DNA of 64,000 bases from contig CAYYPW010000005.1 in the NCBI GenBank assembly GCA_964473645.1, forward strand, positions 1 through 64,000. Direction: 5' to 3'. Under the pieces are notes generated by a model. The model was not told the origin of the DNA, ran no database searches, and saw only the letters and a list, made by a program, of their open reading frames with translations. This document shows positions 8,939-17,164 of this stretch, in pieces (the first letter of the stretch is position 1; each line of letters opens with the position of its first letter). A program made the position numbers and the translations under genes. This DNA is from HdN1 sp964473645. Lineage in GTDB: Bacteria; Pseudomonadota; Gammaproteobacteria; Pseudomonadales; Ketobacteraceae.

Positions 8939-9466
8939 TTACTTCTTGCCCGCTTCAACAGCGGCGATAACGCTCTGGCGTGCAGCGTCTGCATCGGCCC
9001 AGCCGTCAACCTTGACCCACTTGCCGGGTTCGAGGTCTTTGTAGTTTTCAAAGAAATGCTCGATTTGCTTGATTAGCAGCTCGGGCAGATCGGAGTAGTT
9101 CTTGACGTTCTTGTACAGCGCGGTCAGTTTGTCGTGCGGTACAGCGAGGATTTTGGCATCTTTGCCGGCTTCGTCAGACATGTTCAGGATGCCAACGGGG
9201 CGAACGCGAATCACCGAACCCGGGATGACGGGGTAGGGGGTGACTACCAGCACGTCCAGCGCATCACCGTCTTCGGACAGGGTGTTGGGGACATAGCCGT
9301 AGTTGCAGGGGTAGAACATCGGGGTAGCCATGAAGCGGTCAACGAATACCGCGTCGTAGTCTTTTTCTACTTCGTACTTGATCGGGCTGGAATTGGCAGG
9401 AATTTCAATGACGACGTAGAGATCGTTGGGAACGTCTTTCCCTGGTGGAATGTCGTTGTAGCTCAT
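8939..9466 (-). CDS. ppa: Inorganic pyrophosphatase
   Basis: This is a soluble family I pyrophosphatase of 175 residues that hydrolyses PPi and pulls biosynthetic reactions forward. The metal-binding signature DGDALDVLVV is present near residue 66, preceded by YNYGYVPNT-type sequence (FYPCNYGYVPNTLSEDGDALD) and followed by KDAKILAVP. Length equals that of the E. coli enzyme. It ends at a shared bidirectional terminator and is convergent with the DUF2333 gene. Confidence 0.96.
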   Translation of the reverse strand: MSYNDIPPGKDVPNDLYVVIEIPANSSPIKYEVEKDYDAVFVDRFMATPMFYPCNYGYVPNTLSEDGDALDVLVVTPYPVIPGSVIRVRPVGILNMSDEAGKDAKILAVPHDKLTALYKNVKNYSDLPELLIKQIEHFFENYKDLEPGKWVKVDGWADADAARQSVIAAVEAGKK

Positions 9467-9755
9467 GGTTGAACCCTTACAGTGGTGGCACGGTGTACAA
9501 AAAAGGTGGCGGGATTATACCTGAGCTTTTTCGGCCAGCCTACCCTGACTGTTCTGTATGATCTGCGAGGATCGTTCAGCTTGTGACGCACATCTAGTGA
9601 AAAGCGACCGTTCGTGCGATCGGCGTTTGCTGGCCGAAGGGGATTTCAGTACCATCGGCGCGAGAGGAACTGTTGCCGAAAAGGACTGTCAAACGGCAAC
9701 AAGCGACTGTTGTGAAGGGACATTACAACGAATGGATGCATTGGAGAAAGGATTC

Positions 9756-9992
9756 ATGGGTATGGACAACCGTAAATATCAACCCCCGCACGAAAAATCC
9801 GTGCTGCGCGAGCAGGAAACGCTCGCCGCCAAATTGGTCGCTGAGATCAGTCAACTCGAAAGCTGGCTCGATTCACAGTCCCGCGCTGAGAATGCCCGTG
9901 GCAGCAGCGTCAACGTTTCATTGATCCCCACCATTCGCACCCTGCTGGAAACCCGGCGCAAACTGCTCAACGCCATCGAACCTTATCTCTGA
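9756..9992 (+). CDS. Small conserved-looking protein of unknown function
   Basis: I do not recognise this 78-residue protein (MGMDNRKYQPPHEKSVLREQ at the start). It is hydrophilic, has no signal peptide or cysteine, and looks largely helical, possibly coiled coil, around LREQETLAAKLVAEISQLESW and the C-terminal LIPTIRTLLETRRKLLNAI. The start at 9756 was chosen because GGAG lies 9 nt upstream; the frame is open back to 9558, but that extension is Cys/Arg/Asp-rich and unlike the rest. The leader contains a TGTTGCCG/CGGCAACA inverted repeat around 9672-9705. Coding is likely, function unknown. Confidence 0.6.
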   Translation: MGMDNRKYQPPHEKSVLREQETLAAKLVAEISQLESWLDSQSRAENARGSSVNVSLIPTIRTLLETRRKLLNAIEPYL

Positions 9993-10047
9993 ATAGCTGC
10001 GCCACCGCAGCCGTAAGCGAGCATCGGTTAGCTGGGGATAGCTATCC

Positions 10048-12564
10048 TCAAGAGGCGGCGCGCTGTTCCAACCAGCGCGTCATGGCGTCGGCGCTCAGGG
10101 CGACGCTGAAGAAAAAGCCCTGCACCTGATCACAACCTTCCCCTTTTAGAAAATCGAGCTGTTGCTCTGTCTCTACGCCTTCGGCAATGACCCGCAGATC
10201 CAAGCTGCGAGCCAGGGCGATAATGGCGCGTGATATGGCCATGTCATTGCTGTCCTTGGGGATATCACGCACGAAGGACCGATCGATTTTGAGCTTATGT
10301 ATGGGCAAGGTCTTCAAATACGCCAGCGATGAATAGCCAGTGCCGAAATCGTCTATGGATAGCTCAACCCCTTCTTCGCGCAATTTTTCCAAATGGGCGA
10401 TGGACTCGTCGCGCTGTGTCATGAAGAAACCTTCGGTGACTTCCAATTCCAGCCATTCCGGACGGCAACCACTGTCATGCAGGGCGCGCTCGACAGTGGT
10501 GAACAAATCCTTGCTGCGCAGCTGACGATCGGCCATGTTCACGGCCACTCGGAAGTTGCGCGGTTGTATGCCTTGCCATTCGGTCATTTGTTGGCATGCC
10601 TTGCGCAGAATGAATTCGCCAAGCGCCACGATCAGCCCGCTTTCTTCCGCCAGGGGAATGAACTTGCCCGGCTCAATCATGCCCAAACGTGGATGCTGCC
10701 AGCGCACCAAGGCCTCGACCCCAATCAACTCGCCACTGGCCAGGTCGATCTGTGGCTGATAGTGCAGCACGAATTCGCCCCGTTCGAGTGATTGTCGTAA
10801 TTCGTTTTCCATGGTCAGGCGTTCGATGGCGCGGGTTGAAAGCTCCATGGTGTAAAACTGTAGGGTGTTGCGGCCGTTATGTTTGGCCTGGTACATCGCA
10901 ACATCGGCATGACGGACAAGTTCAGCGGCGTTACTGCCATCGCGCGGGTACAGTGCAATACCAATCGAGGCATGCACATAAAGATCATTGGCGCCGACGG
11001 TGATCGGCTGCTGAAACTTGAGAATGATTTTTTCGGCGATCGCGCTCACCTGGTGTTCATCATCGATATCGGTGAACAACACCACAAACTCATCGCCACC
11101 CAGGCGCCCGACGGTGTCTGTTTTGCGCACCAACGAACGGAAAATCTGTGCAGCGGCCTTGAGCACATCATCCCCGACGTTATGGCCGAGGCTGTCATTG
11201 ATTTGCTTGAACCGATCAAGATCAACGAACAGCACCGCCAGTTGACCACTGCCTCGCTCAGCTTGGCTGATGGCTTGTTCGAGGCGATCAAAGAACATCA
11301 GTCGGTTGGGCAAGCCGGTGAGGGTGTCGTGGCGTGCCAGGTGATCGAGATGGCTGCGGTTTTCGTAAAGGCTTTTCAGGTGATCGCTCAGCTCGTTTTG
11401 CATGGTTTGCATGGTCCGCGCCAGCAGGCCGATTTCATCCTGACGGGTGACAGGTAATGGCCCCATGGCATGCTCGATGCCGAAACGGCGAACGGCTTCC
11501 ACCATCTGATTGATCGAACGGGTGGCGACGCGCGAGACCAGCATGGCGACCAATACGGCAATCAAGCTAAATGCCATGACAATGGTGAGCACGGTATTTC
11601 CGAGTGCATTACTGGCGCTCAAAATGTCGTTGAGCGGCTTCGACAACCCCAGCACCAGAAAGCGTTGACGATCAATTTCGCCAAAAGGCAATCGATGCAG
11701 GGCCACCACGGATTGTTCGTCGGTATCGGGGGTGGCAAGCCTCATCACCAAGCTGGATTGGGTGGCTGTATAGAGCGGCGTAGCTTCAGGAAACTGGGCT
11801 TGCAGTTGCTGGCGACGGCCTTTTTCGAAGCCAAAGGTGAGGTGCTTGTCTGGGTGTATCAGGTAGTCACCTTGGTCATTGGTGAGATAGACGTTTACCC
11901 TGTCGGGTAAATCGGTTTTGAGCAGATTGAATAATCCATTCAAATCGAGATTGATCACGATGATGCCAAACGTTGTGCCTTGCTTGTCGATCACGGGTGT
12001 GGCGATACGTAGTGTTGGTTGTTCCTGGCCTTGGTGCGCGCCCAGTTCGTGATTGAGCACAATGTCCGAGAGATAAATCTCGCCCTCTTTTAATTTCAAT
12101 GTTTCGAACAAATAAGGGTTGTGGCCTTTTTCCTGGAGTTTTTCATCGCTGATACGCAAGGGCGAGAACTGATTGCGGTCTACACGCACCAGTTCTTTGC
12201 CGTGGTTGGCGGCGGTGATCAGGCGAATTTGAAAATACTCGGGATTCAACACCAGCATATTGGCAAATGTTGTCGCCAATTGATCAAGCACGACGTTGTC
12301 TTGCGGGGACTCGGCTACGGCCTGCGTGGCAGGCAGTGTGGCAAGCAATCGTGTGTTGCGAGCCACTTCCAGTAACGCAAGACTCATGCGGCGGCCTAGT
12401 ACCTGGGTGGCGTTGACCAGTTCCTGTTCGGCGGCCATGACCAGTTGATGGCGGCTTTCCGCGTGAGAGTAATAACCGGTGATCCCTGCTGCCATAACGG
12501 CAAACAGGGTAAGTAATAGCGCTAGCTTCGTGGTAATACCATAGCGCATGGGGGCTTCGCTCAT
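10048..12564 (-). CDS. Membrane GGDEF-EAL c-di-GMP enzyme, MbaA-like
   Basis: The 838-residue protein has a transmembrane segment near 9-30, a large periplasmic Cache-like sensor (to about 300), a second membrane segment near 320-345, HAMP, then GGDEF and EAL domains. Both signatures look intact: GRLGGDEFVVLF with downstream metal and substrate residues, and EALVRWQHPRLG with DDFGTGYSSLAYL. It could make and/or degrade c-di-GMP. Its start codon overlaps the stop of the upstream binding-protein gene by 4 nt (ATGA). This matches the layout of Vibrio cholerae nspS-mbaA, where a PotD-like protein presents polyamines to the sensor. The ligand here is inferred, not shown. Confidence 0.88.
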   Translation of the reverse strand: MSEAPMRYGITTKLALLLTLFAVMAAGITGYYSHAESRHQLVMAAEQELVNATQVLGRRMSLALLEVARNTRLLATLPATQAVAESPQDNVVLDQLATTFANMLVLNPEYFQIRLITAANHGKELVRVDRNQFSPLRISDEKLQEKGHNPYLFETLKLKEGEIYLSDIVLNHELGAHQGQEQPTLRIATPVIDKQGTTFGIIVINLDLNGLFNLLKTDLPDRVNVYLTNDQGDYLIHPDKHLTFGFEKGRRQQLQAQFPEATPLYTATQSSLVMRLATPDTDEQSVVALHRLPFGEIDRQRFLVLGLSKPLNDILSASNALGNTVLTIVMAFSLIAVLVAMLVSRVATRSINQMVEAVRRFGIEHAMGPLPVTRQDEIGLLARTMQTMQNELSDHLKSLYENRSHLDHLARHDTLTGLPNRLMFFDRLEQAISQAERGSGQLAVLFVDLDRFKQINDSLGHNVGDDVLKAAAQIFRSLVRKTDTVGRLGGDEFVVLFTDIDDEHQVSAIAEKIILKFQQPITVGANDLYVHASIGIALYPRDGSNAAELVRHADVAMYQAKHNGRNTLQFYTMELSTRAIERLTMENELRQSLERGEFVLHYQPQIDLASGELIGVEALVRWQHPRLGMIEPGKFIPLAEESGLIVALGEFILRKACQQMTEWQGIQPRNFRVAVNMADRQLRSKDLFTTVERALHDSGCRPEWLELEVTEGFFMTQRDESIAHLEKLREEGVELSIDDFGTGYSSLAYLKTLPIHKLKIDRSFVRDIPKDSNDMAISRAIIALARSLDLRVIAEGVETEQQLDFLKGEGCDQVQGFFFSVALSADAMTRWLEQRAAS

Positions 12565-13586
12565 AAGGAGTCGCCTGAGCGGATGCTGTTCCAGAGCGTC
12601 GTGCGGCGGTGAATGTCTTCAACGGGTTGTAACCAGACCAGAGTGTCCTGCTCCCGGTCAGCCTGAGTTGCTTGCAAAGTGTTGTTGAGGCCTTGTCGCG
12701 CTGTCAACGCTTTACTTACGTCGGGCTCCAACATGTAGTTGATCCAGGCATGCGCGAGCTCGGGTTGCAGGGAGGTGCGCAGAATACTCCAGCAATCCAG
12801 CCAGGCAAGCGCACCTTCTTGCGGAATGATGTAACCAATGTCAGCACCCGCATCACGCAAGAGTTTGACTTGTTGACCACCGTAGTTGGCGAAGACAATA
12901 GCCACCGGCTCTTTGTTGAACCAGTGAACAACCTCTTCGGGTTGGCTGTAGTAGGTCAGTACATTGCGTCTTAGCGACACCAGTTTTTCGACCGCCCGAT
13001 CCCAGTCGCCTGCTTGCAGCTGGAAAGGATTGCTTATCCCCAACGCCTGTGCCGCCAGCGAGAAATTGTGGCTGCTGCCGTCGTAGGCCAGCACTTTGCC
13101 CCGAAAGTGGGTATCCCACAGGGCGTTAATGGAGGTGGGGGCGGAACTCAAGAGCTTACGGTTGTAGATCAACCCCATCTCGGAATAGGTGTAGGGAATC
13201 GCATACACCTTGTCATCGGCAGCAATGCCGGGGATCGCCTTGAGGTTGCGAAAGCGTGGTAACTGATTCTGGGTATTGGGAATCTGGTTGAGCGAGAGTG
13301 GCAAACTCCAATTTTCTTTTACCGCTCTACTCAATTCGGCCGTGTTGGCGGCAAACACATCGAAGGGTTGGCTGTCGCTGTTCAGCAGGCGCTGCCAAAG
13401 GGCATCATCCGTGCTGATGTAAGTCACTTCAACCCGGGCGTTATGGCGTTGTTCAAAGGCCTTGACCAGATCCGGGTCGGCATAGCCTGGCCACGTGAGC
13501 ACTCGCAGGGTATTTTGGGCGTGGACAAAGGCGCTTGCAAAAAGCGCAACCAACCCCACTATGCGGGTGATCCACCGGAATGTCAT
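12561..13586 (-). CDS. PotD/NspS-like periplasmic binding protein
   Basis: This is an exported solute-binding protein of the spermidine/putrescine type, 341 residues, with a signal peptide (MTFRWITRIVGLVALFASAF, cleaved near AFVHAQ). The mature start LRVLTWPGYADPDL and the internal AIPYTYSEMGLIYNRKL are typical of PotD relatives. The start at 13586 has AGGA 7 nt upstream. No permease or ATPase genes lie nearby; instead the gene overlaps a membrane GGDEF-EAL gene. The protein may therefore act as a sensor adaptor rather than a transporter part. It follows nirD by 64 nt on the same strand and might be reached by nir transcription. Confidence 0.85.
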   Translation of the reverse strand: MTFRWITRIVGLVALFASAFVHAQNTLRVLTWPGYADPDLVKAFEQRHNARVEVTYISTDDALWQRLLNSDSQPFDVFAANTAELSRAVKENWSLPLSLNQIPNTQNQLPRFRNLKAIPGIAADDKVYAIPYTYSEMGLIYNRKLLSSAPTSINALWDTHFRGKVLAYDGSSHNFSLAAQALGISNPFQLQAGDWDRAVEKLVSLRRNVLTYYSQPEEVVHWFNKEPVAIVFANYGGQQVKLLRDAGADIGYIIPQEGALAWLDCWSILRTSLQPELAHAWINYMLEPDVSKALTARQGLNNTLQATQADREQDTLVWLQPVEDIHRRTTLWNSIRSGDSL

Positions 13587-13650
13587 GCGTCGTTCCTGAC
13601 CTGATCTAGTCCTGGTCAGTATAGTGGATGACCACCGGTGGTGGTATGAA

Positions 13651-13983
13651 TCAGCAGGCAACCTCTACGCTATCCCCCTCGGTGCGGACCGCATAGGTGG
13701 TGAGCACCACGCTGCTGTCTTCGAGGCATTCGCCGGTACTCAGATCGAAGTGATGCTTGTAGATCGGTGAGGCGACCACGTCGCGGCCTTTCAGATCGCC
13801 AATGATGCCGCGAGACAGTACATTGGCTTCACTGAAGGGGTCGTAGTTGTTGATGGCATAGACGCGGCCATCTAGGCAAAACAGGGCAACCTGCTCGTCG
13901 CCGACTTTGGCACAGACACCCAGTTCGTTAGCCAGATCGCTGAGGTTGCAGACTTTTTTCCAGCGTAATGCAGTGGCGTTCAT
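13651..13983 (-). CDS. nirD: Nitrite reductase small subunit NirD
   Basis: The 110-residue protein belongs to the Rieske-like small subunit family of the cytoplasmic NADH-dependent nitrite reductase that makes ammonium. It has the fold markers VALFCLDGRVYAINNYDPFSEANVLSRG and ASPIYKHHFDLSTGECLED but lacks the Cys-His cluster ligands of true Rieske proteins, as is normal for NirD. I chose the second ATG (13983), which has GGAG 7 nt upstream; the ATG at 13989 nearly touches that site. It is 11 nt downstream of nirB and surely co-transcribed with it. Confidence 0.94.
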   Translation of the reverse strand: MNATALRWKKVCNLSDLANELGVCAKVGDEQVALFCLDGRVYAINNYDPFSEANVLSRGIIGDLKGRDVVASPIYKHHFDLSTGECLEDSSVVLTTYAVRTEGDSVEVAC

Positions 13984-13994
13984 GGACATTCTCC

Positions 13995-16535
13995 TTACAC
14001 GGCAACCATGGGAATACGAGAGGTTTTTTCTTCGGGGCGCGCAGGACGGATCTGGCCGCGTTCCTCGATGAAGACGACGTTGTTGTCAATGTCATCGCTG
14101 TTGACGAAGTGGCGGAAGCGCTTCACTTTTTCAGGGCTTTCGATGGTGGTCTTCCACTCGCACTGGTAGGTGTTGACCAGATGTTCCATCTGGCTTTCGA
14201 GTTCAGCGGCGATGCCGAGGCTGTCGTGAAGAACGACGTCCTTGAGGTAGGCCAGCCCGCCTTCGAGATTGTCGCGCCACACCGACGTGCGCTGCAGACG
14301 ATCGGCCGTTTTGATGTAGAACATCAGGAAACGATCGATATATTTGATCAGCGTGGCATCGTCGAGATCGCTCGCCAGCAATTCTGCGTGGCGCGGCTTC
14401 ATGCCACCGTTACCACACACATACAGATTCCAGCCTTTTTCGGTGGCGATGACGCCCACGTCTTTGCTTTGGGCTTCGGCGCATTCACGTGTGCAACCGC
14501 TGACGGCAAATTTCAGTTTGTGGGGTGAACGCAGGCCGCGGTAACGCTCTTCGATGAGGATCGCCATGCTGACGCTGTCGAGCATGCCGTAGCGGCACCA
14601 GGTGCTGCCGACACAGCTTTTCACGGTGCGCACCGATTTGCCGTAGGCATGACCGCTTTCGAAACCGGCGTCGACCAGTTCTTTCCAGATCAGCGGGAGC
14701 TGGTGCACTTGCGCGCCAAACAGGTCGATGCGCTGGCCACCGGTGATCTTGGTGTAGAGGTTGTATTTCTTGGCCACTTCGCCGATCACGATCAAACCTT
14801 CAGGTTTGATTTCGCCACCGGGAATGCGGGGAACCACGGAATAGGTGCCGTCTTTCTGCATGTTCGCCATGAAATAATCATTGGTGTCCTGCAGCTTGGC
14901 GTGCTCGTTTTTCAGGATGTAATCGTTCCAGGTGGACGCCAGAATCGAGCCCACCGTGGGTTTGCAGATGTCGCAGCCTTTGCCTTTGCCATGCTTGTGC
15001 AGCAGCTCATCAAAGCTTTGAATGCCTTCGGCGCGCACAATGTGGTACAGCTGTTGGCGCGTGAAAGGGAAGTGTTCGCACAAATCGCGTTTGACTTCGA
15101 TGCCTTTTTTCTCCAGCTCGCGATCGAGCACTTGCTTGACCAGCGCCGAGCAACCACCGCAACTGGTCGCGGCCTTGGTGCAGGCTTTCAAGCCGGCCAG
15201 CTCAGTGGCGCCGGTATCAATCGCAGCGCACAAATCAGCTTTGGTCACGTTGTTGCAAGAGCAGATCATGGCGCTGTCTGGCAGGGCATCTACGCCCAGA
15301 CCAACGGGTTTGGCACCATCGCGTTGCGGCAGAATCAATGTGTCGGGGTATTCAGGCAATTCGATGTTGTTGAGGGCCAGTTGCAGCAGCGTGCCATAAG
15401 CGTCGGCTTCGCCAACCAACACCGCACCCAGCAGGGTTTTGCCATCGCTACTCACCACCAGCTTTTTATAAACTTTGGCGCGGTCATCGCAGAATACATA
15501 ACTTTGCGCGCCGGGCGTCGTTGCGTGCGCATCACCGATGCTAGCGACATCCACGCCCATCAATTTCAGTTTGGTGCTCATGTCGGCGCCTTCGAAGCTC
15601 ACCGAATGGGTGCCGGTAATGGCTTCTGCCGCGACTTTTGCCATGTGGTAGCCAGGGGCGACCAGACCAAATAATTTGTTGCTCCAGAGGGCGCATTCGC
15701 CAATGGCGAAAACATCTGGGTCAGAGGTTTGACAGTAATTATTGATAACGATGCCACCGCGTGGCCCCATCGCCAATTCACTTTGTTTGGCGAGTTCATC
15801 GCGTGGGCGAATACCGGCCGAGAACAGAATTAAATCGGTTTCCAGCGCGCTGCCATCGGCAAAACACATTTTGAGGGCGCGTTCGCTGCCGTTTTCGATA
15901 CATTGGGTGTTTTTCTCGGTGTGTACTTTGACACCCAGTTCTTCGATCATGCGGCGCAATAATTTGCCGCCGCCATCGTCGATTTGCACGGCCATCAGGC
16001 GTGGTGCGAATTCCACGACATGGGTTTCCAGACCGAGATCACGCAAGGCTTTGGCTGCTTCCAAGCCAAGAAGACCGCCCCCGACGACCACACCCACCTT
16101 GCTTTTGGCTGCGGTGGACTTAATGGCTTCCAGGTCTTCGATGGTTCTGTAAACCAAACATTCGGGGCGGTCTTTGCCTGGAATTGGTGGAACAAAGGGG
16201 TACGACCCGGTGGCGAGCACCAATTTGTCGTACGTGTATTCAGTGCCGCAAGCGGTAGAGACAATCTTGCGGGCGCGATCAATGTGAGCGGCTTTCTTGT
16301 TGAGCAGCATATTCACATTGTGTTGTTCGTAAAAGCCAGCAGGCACCAACGATAAATCTTCGGCTGTTTTGCCAGAGAAGTATTCAGAGAGGTGAACGCG
16401 GTCGTAAGCAACGCGAGGCTCTTCGCATAACACGCTGATTTGCACGGATGCGCCGCGTGGATGTTGAGCGAGGGATTCGATGAATTTATGGCCCACCATG
16501 CCGTTGCCAATCACGAGTATGCGTTCTTTGTTCAT
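13995..16535 (-). CDS. nirB: NAD(P)H-dependent nitrite reductase large subunit
   Basis: This 846-residue enzyme reduces nitrite to ammonium with siroheme, [4Fe-4S], FAD and NADH. Visible parts in order: FAD/NAD-binding halves (ILVIGNGMVGHKF at the start, VVVGGGLLGLEAAKAL near 150), a BFD-type [2Fe-2S] cluster (CSCNNVTKADLC...CGGCSALV), and C-terminal sulfite/nitrite reductase modules with the cluster/siroheme cysteines in SCVGSTWCRYG and SGCTRECAEAQ. I placed the start at 16535 because it begins at the conserved MNKERILVIGNG and gives the family length; the frame continues open to 16793 without protein-like sequence. A sigma-54 promoter lies about 110 bp upstream. Confidence 0.95.
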   Translation of the reverse strand: MNKERILVIGNGMVGHKFIESLAQHPRGASVQISVLCEEPRVAYDRVHLSEYFSGKTAEDLSLVPAGFYEQHNVNMLLNKKAAHIDRARKIVSTACGTEYTYDKLVLATGSYPFVPPIPGKDRPECLVYRTIEDLEAIKSTAAKSKVGVVVGGGLLGLEAAKALRDLGLETHVVEFAPRLMAVQIDDGGGKLLRRMIEELGVKVHTEKNTQCIENGSERALKMCFADGSALETDLILFSAGIRPRDELAKQSELAMGPRGGIVINNYCQTSDPDVFAIGECALWSNKLFGLVAPGYHMAKVAAEAITGTHSVSFEGADMSTKLKLMGVDVASIGDAHATTPGAQSYVFCDDRAKVYKKLVVSSDGKTLLGAVLVGEADAYGTLLQLALNNIELPEYPDTLILPQRDGAKPVGLGVDALPDSAMICSCNNVTKADLCAAIDTGATELAGLKACTKAATSCGGCSALVKQVLDRELEKKGIEVKRDLCEHFPFTRQQLYHIVRAEGIQSFDELLHKHGKGKGCDICKPTVGSILASTWNDYILKNEHAKLQDTNDYFMANMQKDGTYSVVPRIPGGEIKPEGLIVIGEVAKKYNLYTKITGGQRIDLFGAQVHQLPLIWKELVDAGFESGHAYGKSVRTVKSCVGSTWCRYGMLDSVSMAILIEERYRGLRSPHKLKFAVSGCTRECAEAQSKDVGVIATEKGWNLYVCGNGGMKPRHAELLASDLDDATLIKYIDRFLMFYIKTADRLQRTSVWRDNLEGGLAYLKDVVLHDSLGIAAELESQMEHLVNTYQCEWKTTIESPEKVKRFRHFVNSDDIDNNVVFIEERGQIRPARPEEKTSRIPMVAV

Positions 16536-16653
16536 GGACCTGCCCTCAGTTCTGCTCGGGTGACTTCTTTGTTGCACGGCCGGTGCGCTTGGCCCTGACC
16601 GTGTTCGCAATGTGCTTGTAATATCTTCTTTGCAAGCGCGTTGTTCTCTCCTT

Positions 16654-16669
16654 AGCAAACGCTGTGCCT
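16654..16669 (-). promoter_or_regulatory. Sigma-54 promoter of nirBD
   Basis: On the minus strand AGGCACAGCGTTTGCT matches the -24/-12 consensus with GG and GC separated by exactly 10 nt. The predicted start is near 16643, about 108 nt upstream of the nirB ATG. Confidence 0.75.
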
Positions 16670-16755
16670 GTTTTTGAAAAGTCTTTAAATTCGCGAGTTT
16701 CTGTGGGTTTTTGGTGTGGTTGCGCGGTTTTGGTGCGGCTTTTTGGGGGTGTGGC

Positions 16756-16827
16756 TGCAATCTGTTGGTGCGTTTTGAAAGCCGTGCGCACAACTATGGG
16801 CAGGGTTGCGTGCTGCAAAATGGTGCG
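16756..16827. promoter_or_regulatory. Two NtrC-like sites upstream of nirBD
   Basis: TGCTGCA-AAA-TGGTGCG (16811-16827) matches 11 of 14 defined positions of the NtrC consensus TGCACCA-N3-TGGTGCA. TGCAATC-TGT-TGGTGCG (16756-16772) matches 10 of 14. They lie about 121 and 176 bp upstream of the predicted start, normal for an enhancer. Confidence 0.6.
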
Positions 16828-16904
16828 CATAGTTTGCGATCATAAATTCCTGTACGGTCGTTCGGTTCGCGTCATGCTGGGTGGGGTGGAATCAGCGGGT
16901 TGAG

Positions 16905-16955
16905 CTGAAGTATTGAACTGAAAAATTGAGTCGAAAAGTAGAGGCGAAAACGTTT
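16905..16955. repeat. Degenerate A-rich tandem-like repeats
   Basis: Between about 16902 and 16955 variants of TTGARYYGAAAA follow one another (GTTGAGCTGAAG, ATTGAACTGAAAA, ATTGAGTCGAAAA, GTAGAGGCGAAAA) with 12-14 nt spacing. No coding content was seen. The region lies between the nirB enhancer and the nasA terminator. Confidence 0.45.
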
Positions 16956-16963
16956 AGCCAAAA

Positions 16964-16990
16964 AAAAGGCCCCCGAAGGAGCCTGACAAC
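16964..16990 (-). terminator. Probable terminator of nasA transcript
   Basis: Read on minus, an AGGCTCC/GGGGGCCT stem closed by a TTC-type loop is followed by a run of T. It lies about 175 nt beyond the nasA stop, after the 17-bp repeat array. Confidence 0.7.
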
Positions 16991-17023
16991 TTGGGTTTAC
17001 TGGAGACTGTTATTTTATGCGGT

Positions 17024-17159
17024 GTGTTGCTTTCTGAGCTGTGTAGTTTTCTGAACCGTATAGTTTTCTTGACAGTGCAATTTTCTGGAGCGTGTGGTTT
17101 TCTATCGCCTGTAGCTTGATTACCTATAGTTTTTCTATCGCGTGATTTACTTGAAAGTG
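17024..17159. repeat. 17-bp degenerate tandem repeat array downstream of nasA
   Basis: Five consecutive units of exactly 17 bp begin at 17024, 17041, 17058, 17075 and 17092, for example GTGTAGTTTTCTGAACC and GTATAGTTTTCTTGACA. They are followed by units of 15, 18 and 15 bp with the same GTRTAGTTTTCT core. The array sits immediately after the nasA stop and before its terminator, so it is probably transcribed as 3' UTR. Role unknown. Confidence 0.75.
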
Positions 17160-17164
17160 TGAAA

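Noticed and set aside
9558..9755. N-terminal extension of the small gene at 9756
   Set aside because: Cys/Arg/Asp-rich sequence unlike the rest, with an inverted repeat in the DNA and a good ribosome site only at 9756.
14649..15674. Plus-strand open frame of 341 codons
   Set aside because: Antisense shadow of nirB, whose domains and motifs are unambiguous.
16664..16903. Plus-strand open frame of 79 codons upstream of nirB
   Set aside because: It lies in the nir promoter/enhancer region and has no ribosome site or recognisable sequence.
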